Of a stretch of DNA of 64,000 nucleotides, positions 56,764 to 64,000 are shown one piece after another; position 1 is the stretch's first letter, and the number at the start of each line of letters is the position of its first letter. The position numbers were made by a program, and so were the translations under genes. This DNA is from Bacteroidota bacterium (GTDB lineage Bacteria > Bacteroidota > Bacteroidia > 2-12-FULL-35-15): NCBI GenBank assembly GCA_947504725.1, contig CANNHN010000002.1, positions 124,001 through 188,000 of the forward strand, given 5' to 3'. The notes beneath the pieces were generated by a model. That model did not search any database. It was not told the DNA's origin and worked only from the letters and a program-made list of their open reading frames with translations.

Positions 56764-57453
56764 ATGAAAAAGTATGTTTTTTTATTTCTCCTTTCTTTTT
56801 TGCTTCTCAGCAATAAAGGAATGTCGCAGGCCTCCTTAGGAATTAGCCAAGCTGCCTATATCGTTTACAATGATACCGTATCTGCGTTTGCATTAGATAG
56901 TATTAATATTTATGTGGTGAACAAGGGAGACAGCACTTTTTTGGACTCCTATCAAATTATTACTGATGTGCAAGATTCTAATTCTGTAACGGCTTATCAC
57001 AATATTGATACAGTAGGCATGTTTTTATCATTAATACCGCCTGGTGATAGTGTTAATTTAACTATCAATGCAAATTATATTATGGGAGACTCTGCCTCAC
57101 AATATCATTACAAAATAAATGTAATTGTTATATGGCCACTTGCTGCAAGTGCTGCAACCAAAGATTCGCTTACATTCAATGTGTTTATTTTATTGCCAAC
57201 ATCAATAAATGAAATCGATCTGTCACATCTAATTAAAGCGTATCCGAACCCTGTAGTTAACAATATTACCCTCGAAAACAAGGGTAAAAACAGCATTGAA
57301 GAAGTAAGAATTTACGATACTAAAGGCCGCTTGATTGAACACCTTGCTAACCCTCAATTTATCTGTACAGAGGGGTGGGCAAAAGGAACATATCTCATCA
57401 CCCTACAACTCGAAGATGGTAAAACACATACCATTCGAGTCATTAAACAATAA
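56764..57453 (+). CDS. Secreted T9SS type A cargo protein
   Basis: 229 residues. Signal peptide ending MSQ, a beta-rich domain of about 120 residues (for example INIYVVNKGDSTFLDSYQII and LIPPGDSVNLTINANYI), and a C-terminal sorting domain starting KAYPNPVVNNITLEN and ending THTIRVIKQ. The middle domain resembles an Ig-like or immunoglobulin-fold unit, but no catalytic motif is present. It is a small surface or secreted protein of unknown use, ended by a strong terminator. Confidence 0.85.
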   Translation: MKKYVFLFLLSFLLLSNKGMSQASLGISQAAYIVYNDTVSAFALDSINIYVVNKGDSTFLDSYQIITDVQDSNSVTAYHNIDTVGMFLSLIPPGDSVNLTINANYIMGDSASQYHYKINVIVIWPLAASAATKDSLTFNVFILLPTSINEIDLSHLIKAYPNPVVNNITLENKGKNSIEEVRIYDTKGRLIEHLANPQFICTEGWAKGTYLITLQLEDGKTHTIRVIKQ

Positions 57454-57469
57454 CTTTGTTTTTAAACGG

Positions 57470-57510
57470 GAAACGCTCATTGATAATTTATCAATGAGCG
57501 TTTCTTATTT
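57470..57510 (+). terminator. Terminator after the T9SS cargo gene
   Basis: 16-bp perfect stem GAAACGCTCATTGATA (57470-57485) and TATCAATGAGCGTTTC (57489-57504), then a T-rich tail. A new -7 element begins 24 bases downstream. Confidence 0.9.
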
Positions 57511-57533
57511 TCCGAAAACTAAATCTTATTAAT

Positions 57534-57541
57534 TACCTTTG
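57534..57541 (+). promoter_or_regulatory. Promoter -7 element 5 bases before an ATG
   Basis: TACCTTTG (TAnnTTTG) just after a terminator; the ATG at 57546 follows by 5 bases. A leaderless mRNA is likely. Confidence 0.5.
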
Positions 57542-57545
57542 CAAT

Positions 57546-57884
57546 ATGGATACAGAGTTTGAATACCAAAATGCACTAAAGCAAATAGAGAAAAGGTTTG
57601 GTGGGGATATCGATATGCAGGGATTGCTTTTTATAATTGGATTGCAAGAGCTTGGCAAAGGGAAAATAAAGCTTTCTAAAAATGAAAAACTGGATGTCCT
57701 TCATATTGCAATCTGTACATTGCTTTCTCCTTATGGATATTATGAATTTGAAGGATTAGATAAAGATGGCTGGCCACATTGGAAAACAATGGAAAACCTG
57801 CCACCATTAAAACCAGCGCAGCAACAAGAAATAATAAAACAAGCTATTGTTGAATACTTTAAAACTGTAGAAATGCAGCCTTAA
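57546..57884 (+). CDS. Small cytosolic protein of unknown family
   Basis: 112 residues, no signal or membrane helix. Contains LLFIIGLQELGKGKIKLSKNEKLDVLHIAI and a conserved-looking end, PPLKPAQQQEIIKQAI. It has the look of a widespread conserved protein of this phylum, but no domain name can be given. It is convergent with the small lipoprotein gene, with no bases between the two stop codons. Confidence 0.72.
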   Translation: MDTEFEYQNALKQIEKRFGGDIDMQGLLFIIGLQELGKGKIKLSKNEKLDVLHIAICTLLSPYGYYEFEGLDKDGWPHWKTMENLPPLKPAQQQEIIKQAIVEYFKTVEMQP

Positions 57885-58241
57885 TTATTGGATTTTTACT
57901 GTAACATCAGCATCCTTACCTGGCTCATCTAATCGTAAAACACCAACTCCCGTTCCTGAAATTCCTGTTTTTGTAGCTGTTACGTCAAAAATGGCTGGCA
58001 ATTTTACATCAAAAGTAGCCTCGCCAGACCCATCAGTCGTTCCATTATAAACAACATCTCCATTTACAGAAGGAGCGGCTAATTTAACAGTTGCTCCTGA
58101 TACAACAGCACCATTGGTATCAATCACTTTTACTTTTCCGTGACACGTTTTATCTTTATTACAAGAAGTCGAAACAAACATTACTGAAAGTATTGCTACC
58201 ACTGCTGTAATTGCTGAAATTTTGTTTAATAACGTTTTCAT
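57885..58241 (-). CDS. Small lipoprotein with carboxypeptidase-regulatory-like (Ig-fold) domain
   Basis: 118 residues. Lipobox STSC (Cys 27), then a single beta-sandwich domain with KVKVIDTNGAVVSGATVKLAAP and TTDGSGEATFDVKLPAIFDVTATK, the pattern of the carboxypeptidase regulatory-like / Big family. Such lipoproteins sit in the outer or inner membrane and often contribute to surface structure. No enzymatic signature. Confidence 0.82.
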   Translation of the reverse strand: MKTLLNKISAITAVVAILSVMFVSTSCNKDKTCHGKVKVIDTNGAVVSGATVKLAAPSVNGDVVYNGTTDGSGEATFDVKLPAIFDVTATKTGISGTGVGVLRLDEPGKDADVTVKIQ

Positions 58242-58295
58242 GTTGTATATTTTCTTTAAAATCTAAATTTCGGTATGATGAATGTAAGACTTGTT

Positions 58296-58303
58296 TATCT
58301 TTA
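58296..58303 (+). promoter_or_regulatory. Promoter -7 element of the cyclophilin gene
   Basis: TATCTTTA, 27 bases before the ATG at 58330. It overlaps an earlier in-frame ATG at 58291, which supports the later start. Confidence 0.48.
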
Positions 58304-58329
58304 CGTTTAACAAATTTAACACATTTAAA

Positions 58330-59175
58330 ATGAAATACAAAAAACTTTTCATAGGATTTTCATTTGTTTTAGGACTTTTATTGATGTTTTCCTCTTTTAG
58401 TCCCAGCAAAATCAAGGGAGAAGGAAATATAAACGTGCTTATTAAGACTACCTACGGGGATATTAAGATAAAACTCTACAATGAAACCCCATTACACAGG
58501 GATAATTTCTTAAAACTGGTAAAAACACACTATTTAGATAGCCTATTGTTCCATCGTGTCATTCAAAAATTCATGATTCAAGGCGGGGATCCCGATTCAA
58601 AAAATGCTCTTGGAGGTGAATTATTAGGCGAAGGCGGACCCAAATACACTATTCCTGCAGAAATAAATCGTATGCGATATCACAAAAAAGGGGCACTTGC
58701 TGCTGCTCGAGAAAGCGATTTAGATAATCCAACACAAGCTTCATCAGGCTCGCAATTTTACATTGTACAGGGGAAAACCTACACCGATTCATTATTAAAA
58801 ACTCAAGCCGTTAGAATTACCAAAAGAACTTTATATGCCTATTTTGTGAATCTCGCTGAAAACAAACATTATCTAGACGACTACAAACGTTATGTTAAAG
58901 AAGAAAAAGTTGACAGCATAAAATACATCAACGATATTTTTGATGCAAAAGTGGAAAAAGAATTGCCAAATGTGGCACAATACAAATTTACTCCCGAACA
59001 AACTCAAGCTTATACAACTATTGGCGGAACTCCATCATTGGATAATACATACACAGTTTTTGGTGAAGTTTACGAAGGGTTAGAAATTGTAGATTTAATT
59101 GCTGCTCAAAAAACAGACAAGAACGCTAGACCAATTGAAGACATTCGAATCATAAGTGTTTCAATTATTCCTTAA
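58330..59175 (+). CDS. Peptidyl-prolyl cis-trans isomerase, cyclophilin type
   Basis: 281 residues from ATG 58330; an earlier in-frame ATG (58291) lies inside the promoter. Hydrophobic N-terminal segment (about 5-24), so it is exported or anchored. The cyclophilin core is clear: KTTYGDIKIKLYNETPLHRDNFLKL, FHRVIQKFMIQGGDPDS (catalytic Arg), GGELLGEGGPKYTIPAE, ASSGSQFYIV and YTVFGEVYEGLEIVDLIA. An insertion of about 70 residues (about 155-225, Lys/Tyr-rich) separates SGSQFYIV from the last strand, a layout common in this phylum. It assists envelope protein folding. pheS follows after 26 bases. Confidence 0.9.
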   Translation: MKYKKLFIGFSFVLGLLLMFSSFSPSKIKGEGNINVLIKTTYGDIKIKLYNETPLHRDNFLKLVKTHYLDSLLFHRVIQKFMIQGGDPDSKNALGGELLGEGGPKYTIPAEINRMRYHKKGALAAARESDLDNPTQASSGSQFYIVQGKTYTDSLLKTQAVRITKRTLYAYFVNLAENKHYLDDYKRYVKEEKVDSIKYINDIFDAKVEKELPNVAQYKFTPEQTQAYTTIGGTPSLDNTYTVFGEVYEGLEIVDLIAAQKTDKNARPIEDIRIISVSIIP

Positions 59176-59201
59176 CTTCGTCCATTATTTTAAAGAAAAA
59201 G

Positions 59202-60224
59202 ATGAAAGATCGTATTGAAGAACTATTGAATGAAATTGAATCATTTACCGCAAGTAGTAAAGAACATGTGGAAGAGTTTCGTATTAAACTATTAAGCAAA
59301 AAAGGAAAAGTAAAAGAACTATTCGAAGAGTTCAAAAATGTTGCTCCGGAAATGCGTAAAGAAGTTGGACAAAAACTAAATGAACTTCAAAATAAAGCGC
59401 AAGATAAAATCAATCATCTGAAAGAAACATTTGAAGACTTAACAGATTCAAAAGAAGCGAACATTGATTTAACGCTTCCTGCTGAAAAAATTACAGTCGG
59501 TTCTCGACACCCATTGTCAATTGTAAGAAACCAAATCGTAGAAATTTTTTCACGAATCGGATTTACAGTTTCAGACGGGCCAGAAATTGAAGACGATTGG
59601 CATAATTTTACAGCGTTGAATACACCTGCAGATCATCCTGCACGTGATATGCAAGACACGTTTTACATTTCAGAAAATCCAGATATCGTTTTAAGAACAC
59701 AAACATCTTCTGTTCAAGTTCATATTATGGAAGGCTCACAGCCACCTATTCGCACTATTTCTCCAGGACGTGTATATCGAAACGAAGCAATTTCTGCTCG
59801 TGCGCATTGTCAGTTTCATCAAGTAGAAGGTTTGTATATTGATAAAAAAGTTTCGTTTGCCGATTTAAAACAAACACTCTTATATTTTTCAAAAGAGATG
59901 TTTGGCGAAGAAACAAAAATTCGTTTGCGACCCTCCTATTTCCCTTTTACAGAAATCAGTGCAGAAATGGATATATCTTGTCCTTTTTGCAAGGGTGATG
60001 GATGCAACATCTGTAAAGGTGCTGGATGGGTAGAAATTTTAGGTTGCGGAATGGTTGATCCAGCTGTTCTAGAAAATTGCAAAATTGATAGCAAACAATA
60101 CAGTGGCTTTGCATTTGGAATGGGAATAGAACGTATAGCGATGCTTAAATATCAAGTAAAAGATCTTCGTTTATTTTCTGAAAACGATATTCGATTTTTA
60201 AAACAATTTAAATCCGTTATTTAA
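59202..60224 (+). CDS. pheS: Phenylalanine-tRNA ligase alpha subunit PheS
   Basis: 340 residues, the usual length. N-terminal coiled coil (about 1-90), then the class II core: motif 2 RVYRNEAISARAHCQFHQVEG, the LRPSYFPFTEISAEMD stretch, and motif 3 AFGMGIERIAMLKYQVKDLR. Cys 260, 263, 268 and 271 form two CXXCXGXG units (CPFCKGDG, CNICKGAG), a DnaJ-like zinc-site pattern placed between the core motifs. This is a known variant of PheS in several phyla. pheT is not in the window. A TPR gene begins 3 bases after the stop. Confidence 0.96.
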   Translation: MKDRIEELLNEIESFTASSKEHVEEFRIKLLSKKGKVKELFEEFKNVAPEMRKEVGQKLNELQNKAQDKINHLKETFEDLTDSKEANIDLTLPAEKITVGSRHPLSIVRNQIVEIFSRIGFTVSDGPEIEDDWHNFTALNTPADHPARDMQDTFYISENPDIVLRTQTSSVQVHIMEGSQPPIRTISPGRVYRNEAISARAHCQFHQVEGLYIDKKVSFADLKQTLLYFSKEMFGEETKIRLRPSYFPFTEISAEMDISCPFCKGDGCNICKGAGWVEILGCGMVDPAVLENCKIDSKQYSGFAFGMGIERIAMLKYQVKDLRLFSENDIRFLKQFKSVI

Positions 60225-60227
60225 TAA

Positions 60228-60545
60228 TTGACTCTTTCTCGATTAGAACAATTACAACAAATGCTTAAGGCTGAGCCTAACGATTCATTCTTAAACTATG
60301 CATTGGCATTGGAATACGCCAAGGTCAAAGATGTTATCAGAGCGATTGAATTGATTGAAAATTTGCTTTCAAAAGATGAAAATTATTTAGGCGCTTATTA
60401 TCAATTAGGAAAATATTACGAGCAAATTCAAGATATACCAAAAGCTATTTCAACATATACAAAAGGAATAGAGGTCGCAAAAAAAATCAAAAACAACAAA
60501 GCGATTGGTGAGTTAAATGAAGCGCTGTGGATGCTGGAAGACTAA
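60228..60545 (+). CDS. Small TPR protein coupled to pheS
   Basis: 105 residues from TTG 60228, three bases after the pheS stop. The next in-frame ATG would remove the first helix. Three TPR-like helical pairs: PNDSFLNYALALEYAKVKDVIRAIELIENLL and YLGAYYQLGKYYEQIQDIPKAISTYTKGIEVA. A small scaffold protein of unknown partner, linked to pheS by spacing only. Followed by an inverted pair of dispersed repeats that may act as terminator. Confidence 0.82.
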   Translation: MTLSRLEQLQQMLKAEPNDSFLNYALALEYAKVKDVIRAIELIENLLSKDENYLGAYYQLGKYYEQIQDIPKAISTYTKGIEVAKKIKNNKAIGELNEALWMLED

Positions 60546-60570
60546 GTTCTAAAATATATTTCGCCATTAT

Positions 60571-60628
60571 ACTCCGACTCCGCTCAGTATGACAACCTAA
60601 ATCGTCACACTGAGCGGAGTCGAAGTGT
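60571..60628. repeat. Inverted pair of dispersed TTCGACTCCGCTCAG repeats, possible terminator
   Basis: ACTCCGACTCCGCTCAGTATG and its complement-like GTCACACTGAGCGGAGTCG at 60604-60622, around a 10-base loop. It forms a stem of about 20 bp between the convergent TPR gene and the M1 aminopeptidase gene. Confidence 0.75.
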
Positions 60629-60643
60629 TTATAAAATAGAATG

Positions 60644-63340
60644 TTATTTTATCGTATCAAACACCTTTCCCACTTTTTCTTTTTGCACTTTTGCGCTTTC
60701 AATTTCGCTTTCTAACAAATGAATATCTGCGTTGGGATTTATTTCTTTTAGTTTTTTAATTTTTTCAGTATTAGAAGAAATCTTGTCATCATACATCGTA
60801 ACAATTTCCTTAACCGACTTTTTTGCATAATACGCAACCCATTTTGAAGCTTCAGAATCGCTTGCAATGCCCGCTAATATTTCAACCCCCTTGTTTACTG
60901 TTTGATCTTTTTTATCCTTTTTCAGAAACATAGCATATTGAGAAACAAAACCTACCAATGAAAATCCAGTGAACTTAGAAGCATTTTTAACAAAAAAATC
61001 ATTTTGCTCGTCTGTTCCATTCATTGCATACAAATCTGCTATTGAATATAGTATATCAATATTTTTTTCATCCTCGTAAGGCTTAGCAATCACCATCGCT
61101 TCTTTCGGGTTAATTTTTCCTATAGCAGATAAAGAAGAACTAAAAACATAGTATGACTTATCTCTCAATCCATTCTTATAAATTATTTCTAAATCGGTGT
61201 CTTTATAATTTGCATACAAATATTCAATGGCCGATGAGCGCACTATCGATTTAGCATCATTTTGAGCTATTAGCATTAATTTTTGTTTGATTTCTTTTTC
61301 ATGTCCTGCTTGAATTGCATTTAAGCCTCCAATTGCATCTAATCGCAAAGCCCAAAACTTGTCACTCAATGCTTTTATAATTACTGCTGCTGCTATCGAG
61401 TCGCTCGACTTTTCAAATAGCTTCGAGAGCGCCTCTTGTCTATCTAAATACAACGGAGCGTTCGAATATTGAAATGCTAATTCTGATATTGATTTTGTTT
61501 CAAATTTAGTACATAAAAGCATTTTTTGTGCATCCACATTTACCAAATCAGGCTTTAAAGCTGCTGGAAATTCAAATGTTTCATCCGTTTTGGAAAGTGT
61601 AATTTTTTTGCGTTCTATTTTTCCACTTACATACAAATCGATGTACATTGGAATTTTAAACAACGGTGTTTTTGAAAAATCTTGTACTTGTTTAATTTGA
61701 ATTTTTTCTTTTTTATTTACTGCATCGTATTCTGAATTGATAACCAAAGCAGGGTGTCCCGAGGAGAGGAACCATTGATTAAAGAACCAGTTCAAATCTT
61801 CACCAGTTACTTTTTCGAACGCCATTCTTAATTGATGAATTTCAACAGATGTATATTTATTCGTTTCAAGATAAAGTTTTAGAGAGGCAAAAAAAGCATC
61901 ATCACCAACATATTTTCTCAACATGTGAAGTACTTGTCCGCCTTTATTATAGCTGTGCGCATCAAACATATCTTCTTTATCGTTGTATTGAAAACGAATT
62001 AAGTTTACTTGTTTTCTATCCGACTCGCCCAAATAACCCATTCTGGACTCCGCACTATGATGGTCAGCAGCATCTAACCCATATTTATGTTCCTGCCATA
62101 AATATTCTCCGTAAGTTGCAAACGATTCGTTCAAAGGCAAGTTGCTCCACGATTCGCATGTTACTAAATCTCCAAACCACTGATGAAACAATTCGTGTGA
62201 AATGTAATCCTCAAAATCTTGGTCTAACAATTCTCTGTCTGTGCGTTGTAAAAGTTCAATATGAACAGTTGCAGTAGTGTTTTCCATAGCACCTGAAACA
62301 AAATCTCTTACTGCAATTTGAGAGTATTTATTCCAAGGATATTCAACGCCTAATTTGTTTGAAAAAAAATCTAACATCTCTGGTGTATTCCCGAAAACAG
62401 CCTTTGCATAAGGTTCGTATTCCTTCTCAACATAGTAATTAACTTCGCGTCCTCTCCATTTACTGTCCTTCACCAAAGCAAAATCTCCAACTGCCATCAT
62501 TGCTAAATATGGAGCATGTGGTAATTCCATTTTCCAATAATCAGTGCGAGTGCCATCACCGTTATCAAATGAAGAACACAACTCCCCATTTGAAAGTGTA
62601 ACATACTTTTTATCTACCGTCATGTATATTTCCTGCGTCATACGTTCATTCGGACGATCAATGGTAGGCATCCAAACAGAAGTTGATTGCGTTTCCCCTT
62701 GCGTCCAAATTTGTTGCGGTTTGTTTTTATCTTTTCCATCTGGATTAATAAAGTACAGTCCTTTATCGTCATTAATGGCAAGACTTCCACCGCCTTTTTT
62801 TAATTCATTAGGTTTTGAAACGTATTCTATAAAGATGGTGTACTCTTCATTGTTTTTATACTCTTTGTCAAGTTGAATAGTGATTACATAATTCTCATAA
62901 CCATATTTTAATGGCGATTTTGTTTCCACTTCCGAAACAGTTGCTTCATATTGTCCCATCGGATTTTTTTTCGAATCCATTCCCGTTTTCTGGTACTCTT
63001 TTTTTACTAACGACACCTCTTTAATTTCCATTCCCCGTGCATCAAGTAACAACGTTGAAGTTGGATAGAAATATGGTTTTACTGTAATGGTTGCTTTTCC
63101 GAACATGTATTGTTTTGTCCAATCAAAACTTACATCCAACTTAGTATGAAGAATGTCACTCAGTCTGGTTTCCGAAGCATGATATTGCTCAACTTGTATA
63201 TTGGTAGAAGTGGTTTCAATCGTATCTAAATTCATTACGACTAAATCATCACCGTTGTCGGTCGATTTTTTAAATACGTTACAGGAAGAAACAACTAGGG
63301 CTACTGCAAGAAGAAAAATTCGTGTTTTCAAAATCATCAC
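60644..63340 (-). CDS. M1-family zinc aminopeptidase lipoprotein
   Basis: 898 residues. Lipobox VSSC (Cys 20) anchors it in the membrane. The M1 catalytic domain shows the GAMEN exopeptidase motif (near residue 349) and HELFH (His 382, Glu 383, His 386) with the third zinc ligand Glu 405 in NESFATYGEYLW. The N-terminal beta domain (about 45-240) and C-terminal helical repeat region (about 620-898) are as in M1 enzymes with a HEAT/ARM-like end. It cleaves N-terminal residues from peptides in the envelope or outside the cell. Confidence 0.94.
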   Translation of the reverse strand: MMILKTRIFLLAVALVVSSCNVFKKSTDNGDDLVVMNLDTIETTSTNIQVEQYHASETRLSDILHTKLDVSFDWTKQYMFGKATITVKPYFYPTSTLLLDARGMEIKEVSLVKKEYQKTGMDSKKNPMGQYEATVSEVETKSPLKYGYENYVITIQLDKEYKNNEEYTIFIEYVSKPNELKKGGGSLAINDDKGLYFINPDGKDKNKPQQIWTQGETQSTSVWMPTIDRPNERMTQEIYMTVDKKYVTLSNGELCSSFDNGDGTRTDYWKMELPHAPYLAMMAVGDFALVKDSKWRGREVNYYVEKEYEPYAKAVFGNTPEMLDFFSNKLGVEYPWNKYSQIAVRDFVSGAMENTTATVHIELLQRTDRELLDQDFEDYISHELFHQWFGDLVTCESWSNLPLNESFATYGEYLWQEHKYGLDAADHHSAESRMGYLGESDRKQVNLIRFQYNDKEDMFDAHSYNKGGQVLHMLRKYVGDDAFFASLKLYLETNKYTSVEIHQLRMAFEKVTGEDLNWFFNQWFLSSGHPALVINSEYDAVNKKEKIQIKQVQDFSKTPLFKIPMYIDLYVSGKIERKKITLSKTDETFEFPAALKPDLVNVDAQKMLLCTKFETKSISELAFQYSNAPLYLDRQEALSKLFEKSSDSIAAAVIIKALSDKFWALRLDAIGGLNAIQAGHEKEIKQKLMLIAQNDAKSIVRSSAIEYLYANYKDTDLEIIYKNGLRDKSYYVFSSSLSAIGKINPKEAMVIAKPYEDEKNIDILYSIADLYAMNGTDEQNDFFVKNASKFTGFSLVGFVSQYAMFLKKDKKDQTVNKGVEILAGIASDSEASKWVAYYAKKSVKEIVTMYDDKISSNTEKIKKLKEINPNADIHLLESEIESAKVQKEKVGKVFDTIK

Positions 63341-63390
63341 TTTTATTTTAGGAAATCAAAGGTTGTGAAAATAATATTGATTTCAAATAA

Positions 63391-63416
63391 TTTCTCGACT
63401 TCACTCGAAATGACAA
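63391..63416. repeat. Dispersed repeat, TCTCGACTTCACTCGAAATGAC variant
   Basis: Diverged copy of the dispersed family (TTTCTCGACTTCACTCGAAA), in the spacer before the biotin carboxyl carrier gene. A further related word (GAAGTGGAGGAAACTA, 63449-63464) follows. Confidence 0.55.
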
Positions 63417-63535
63417 AAAAACCAGTCGTCAACGTGTCCTTCCGACCGAAGTGGAGGAAACTAACTAAACATGGACATAACAAAGAATATGCTCGAAATA
63501 GCGAAATTTTTCCGTTACATCCGAAATGACAAATT

Positions 63536-63567
63536 TTTGCTACAGCAGTCAAAAAACAATACATTTG
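63536..63567 (+). promoter_or_regulatory. Promoter of the biotin carboxyl carrier gene, nearly leaderless
   Basis: TTTG at 63536-63539 and TACATTTG at 63560-63567, 20 bases apart. The ATG is 5 bases beyond, so transcription should start at or beside the start codon. Confidence 0.68.
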
Positions 63568-63571
63568 TAAT

Positions 63572-64000
63572 ATGCTAAAAGTAAAAGTTAATAATCAGAC
63601 CGAGCTTGTTATTGAGCTCGAAAATGCAAGCACTGGAACCATTGATGGTAAAGCATTTGCTTGGGATGTAATTGAAGTTAAAGATGGTAGTTTTCATATT
63701 ATAAAAGACAATCGTTCTTACAATGTGGAAGTGATAAAAGCTGATGCTGCTGAAAAGAGTTTTTTGATAAGTGTGAACGGGAATAAGTATCAGCTAAATG
63801 TGAAAGATAAGTTTGATGAATTGTTGAAGAGTTTAGGATTTGATGATCTGAGTGCTAAAAAAGTAAACGAAATAAAAGCACCTATGCCAGGATTAGTTTT
63901 GGATATACGAGTTAATGAAGGAGATATCGTTAAAAAGGGAGATCCTATTTTAGTATTAGAAGCGATGAAAATGGAAAACATTATCAAATCACCAACCGAT
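63572..64000 (+). CDS. Biotin carboxyl carrier protein subunit, 3'-truncated by the window edge
   Basis: At least 143 residues. N-terminal beta-rich region (LKVKVNNQTELVIELENAS, GNKYQLNVKDKF) of acyl-CoA carboxylase biotin carrier subunits, then the biotinyl domain beginning KAPMPGLVLDIRVNEGDIV and reaching the biotinylation site EAMKMEN, whose Lys carries biotin. The window ends just after, at KSPTD. Such proteins carry CO2 between biotin carboxylase and carboxyltransferase in acetyl-CoA or propionyl-CoA carboxylases. Its partner genes are beyond the window. Confidence 0.9.
   Translation, partial: MLKVKVNNQTELVIELENASTGTIDGKAFAWDVIEVKDGSFHIIKDNRSYNVEVIKADAAEKSFLISVNGNKYQLNVKDKFDELLKSLGFDDLSAKKVNEIKAPMPGLVLDIRVNEGDIVKKGDPILVLEAMKMENIIKSPTD

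Overview
This window is a stretch of core chromosome from a member of the Bacteroidota. No 16S gene is present and the class cannot be fixed from the sequence. The placement rests on several independent signs: AT-rich DNA; start codons that mostly lack a Shine-Dalgarno sequence; promoter-like -7 elements of the form TAnnTTTG (two of them with a well-spaced TTTG -33 box); C-terminal sorting domains of the type IX secretion system (T9SS) and of the gliding-motility type; an alternative complex III (act) cluster; and three SpoIIE-type phosphatases with beta-propeller or TPR sensor regions. No rRNA, tRNA, CRISPR array, transposase, prophage or recognisable defence island was found.

Layout. 1-6154: the 3' part of exonuclease III, a peptide-binding lipoprotein, an OmpA-type lipoprotein, a long MORN-repeat protein and a small membrane protein. 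6324-11084: the rimP-nusA-infB translation/transcription cluster, with a well-formed promoter, a perfect 16-bp leader hairpin and a nested inverted repeat between nusA and infB. 11210-14397: four minus-strand features, namely a small lipoprotein, a large T9SS cargo protein, a gene-poor spacer and a SPOR protein. 14698-26416: actABCDEF followed by cytochrome c oxidase subunits II and I. Together these form a menaquinol-to-oxygen chain: quinol is oxidised by alternative complex III, electrons pass through its c-type hemes, and an aa3-type A1 oxidase reduces oxygen. 26675-30991: a small secreted protein and a 1187-residue SprB/PKD adhesin-like protein. 31153-37665: a leftward cluster in which a muropeptide LD-carboxypeptidase sits between two sensor-phosphatases. 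37766-43499: an ABC-F ATPase, a T9SS-sorted thioredoxin-like protein, a DEAD-box helicase, an acyltransferase and a thioredoxin-TPR protein. 43617-47771: an unrecognised secreted protein followed by a third sensor-phosphatase that is split by one in-frame TAA. 47897-50618: methionine biosynthesis (metZ, metX) with an OsmC protein. 50652-56658: ferritin, a DUF4175-like membrane coiled-coil protein, an RsbW-like kinase coupled to it, and a helical protein. 56764-64000: T9SS cargo, small proteins, a cyclophilin, pheS, a TPR protein, an M1 aminopeptidase and the start of a biotin carboxyl carrier gene that runs off the window.

The less ordinary content is regulatory and structural. Three SpoIIE phosphatases share a nearly identical linker before the catalytic domain, and an RsbW-like kinase is encoded in the same window, which suggests a partner-switching network. 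One phosphatase gene carries a lone nonsense codon. Several -7 elements lie only 5-7 bases before start codons, suggesting leaderless mRNAs. Intergenic regions hold a dispersed palindromic repeat family and two identical 37-bp terminators. I found no clearly new self-contained system. The best candidates are the secreted-protein/sensor-phosphatase pair at 43617-47771 and the phosphatase/LD-carboxypeptidase cluster at 31153-37665.
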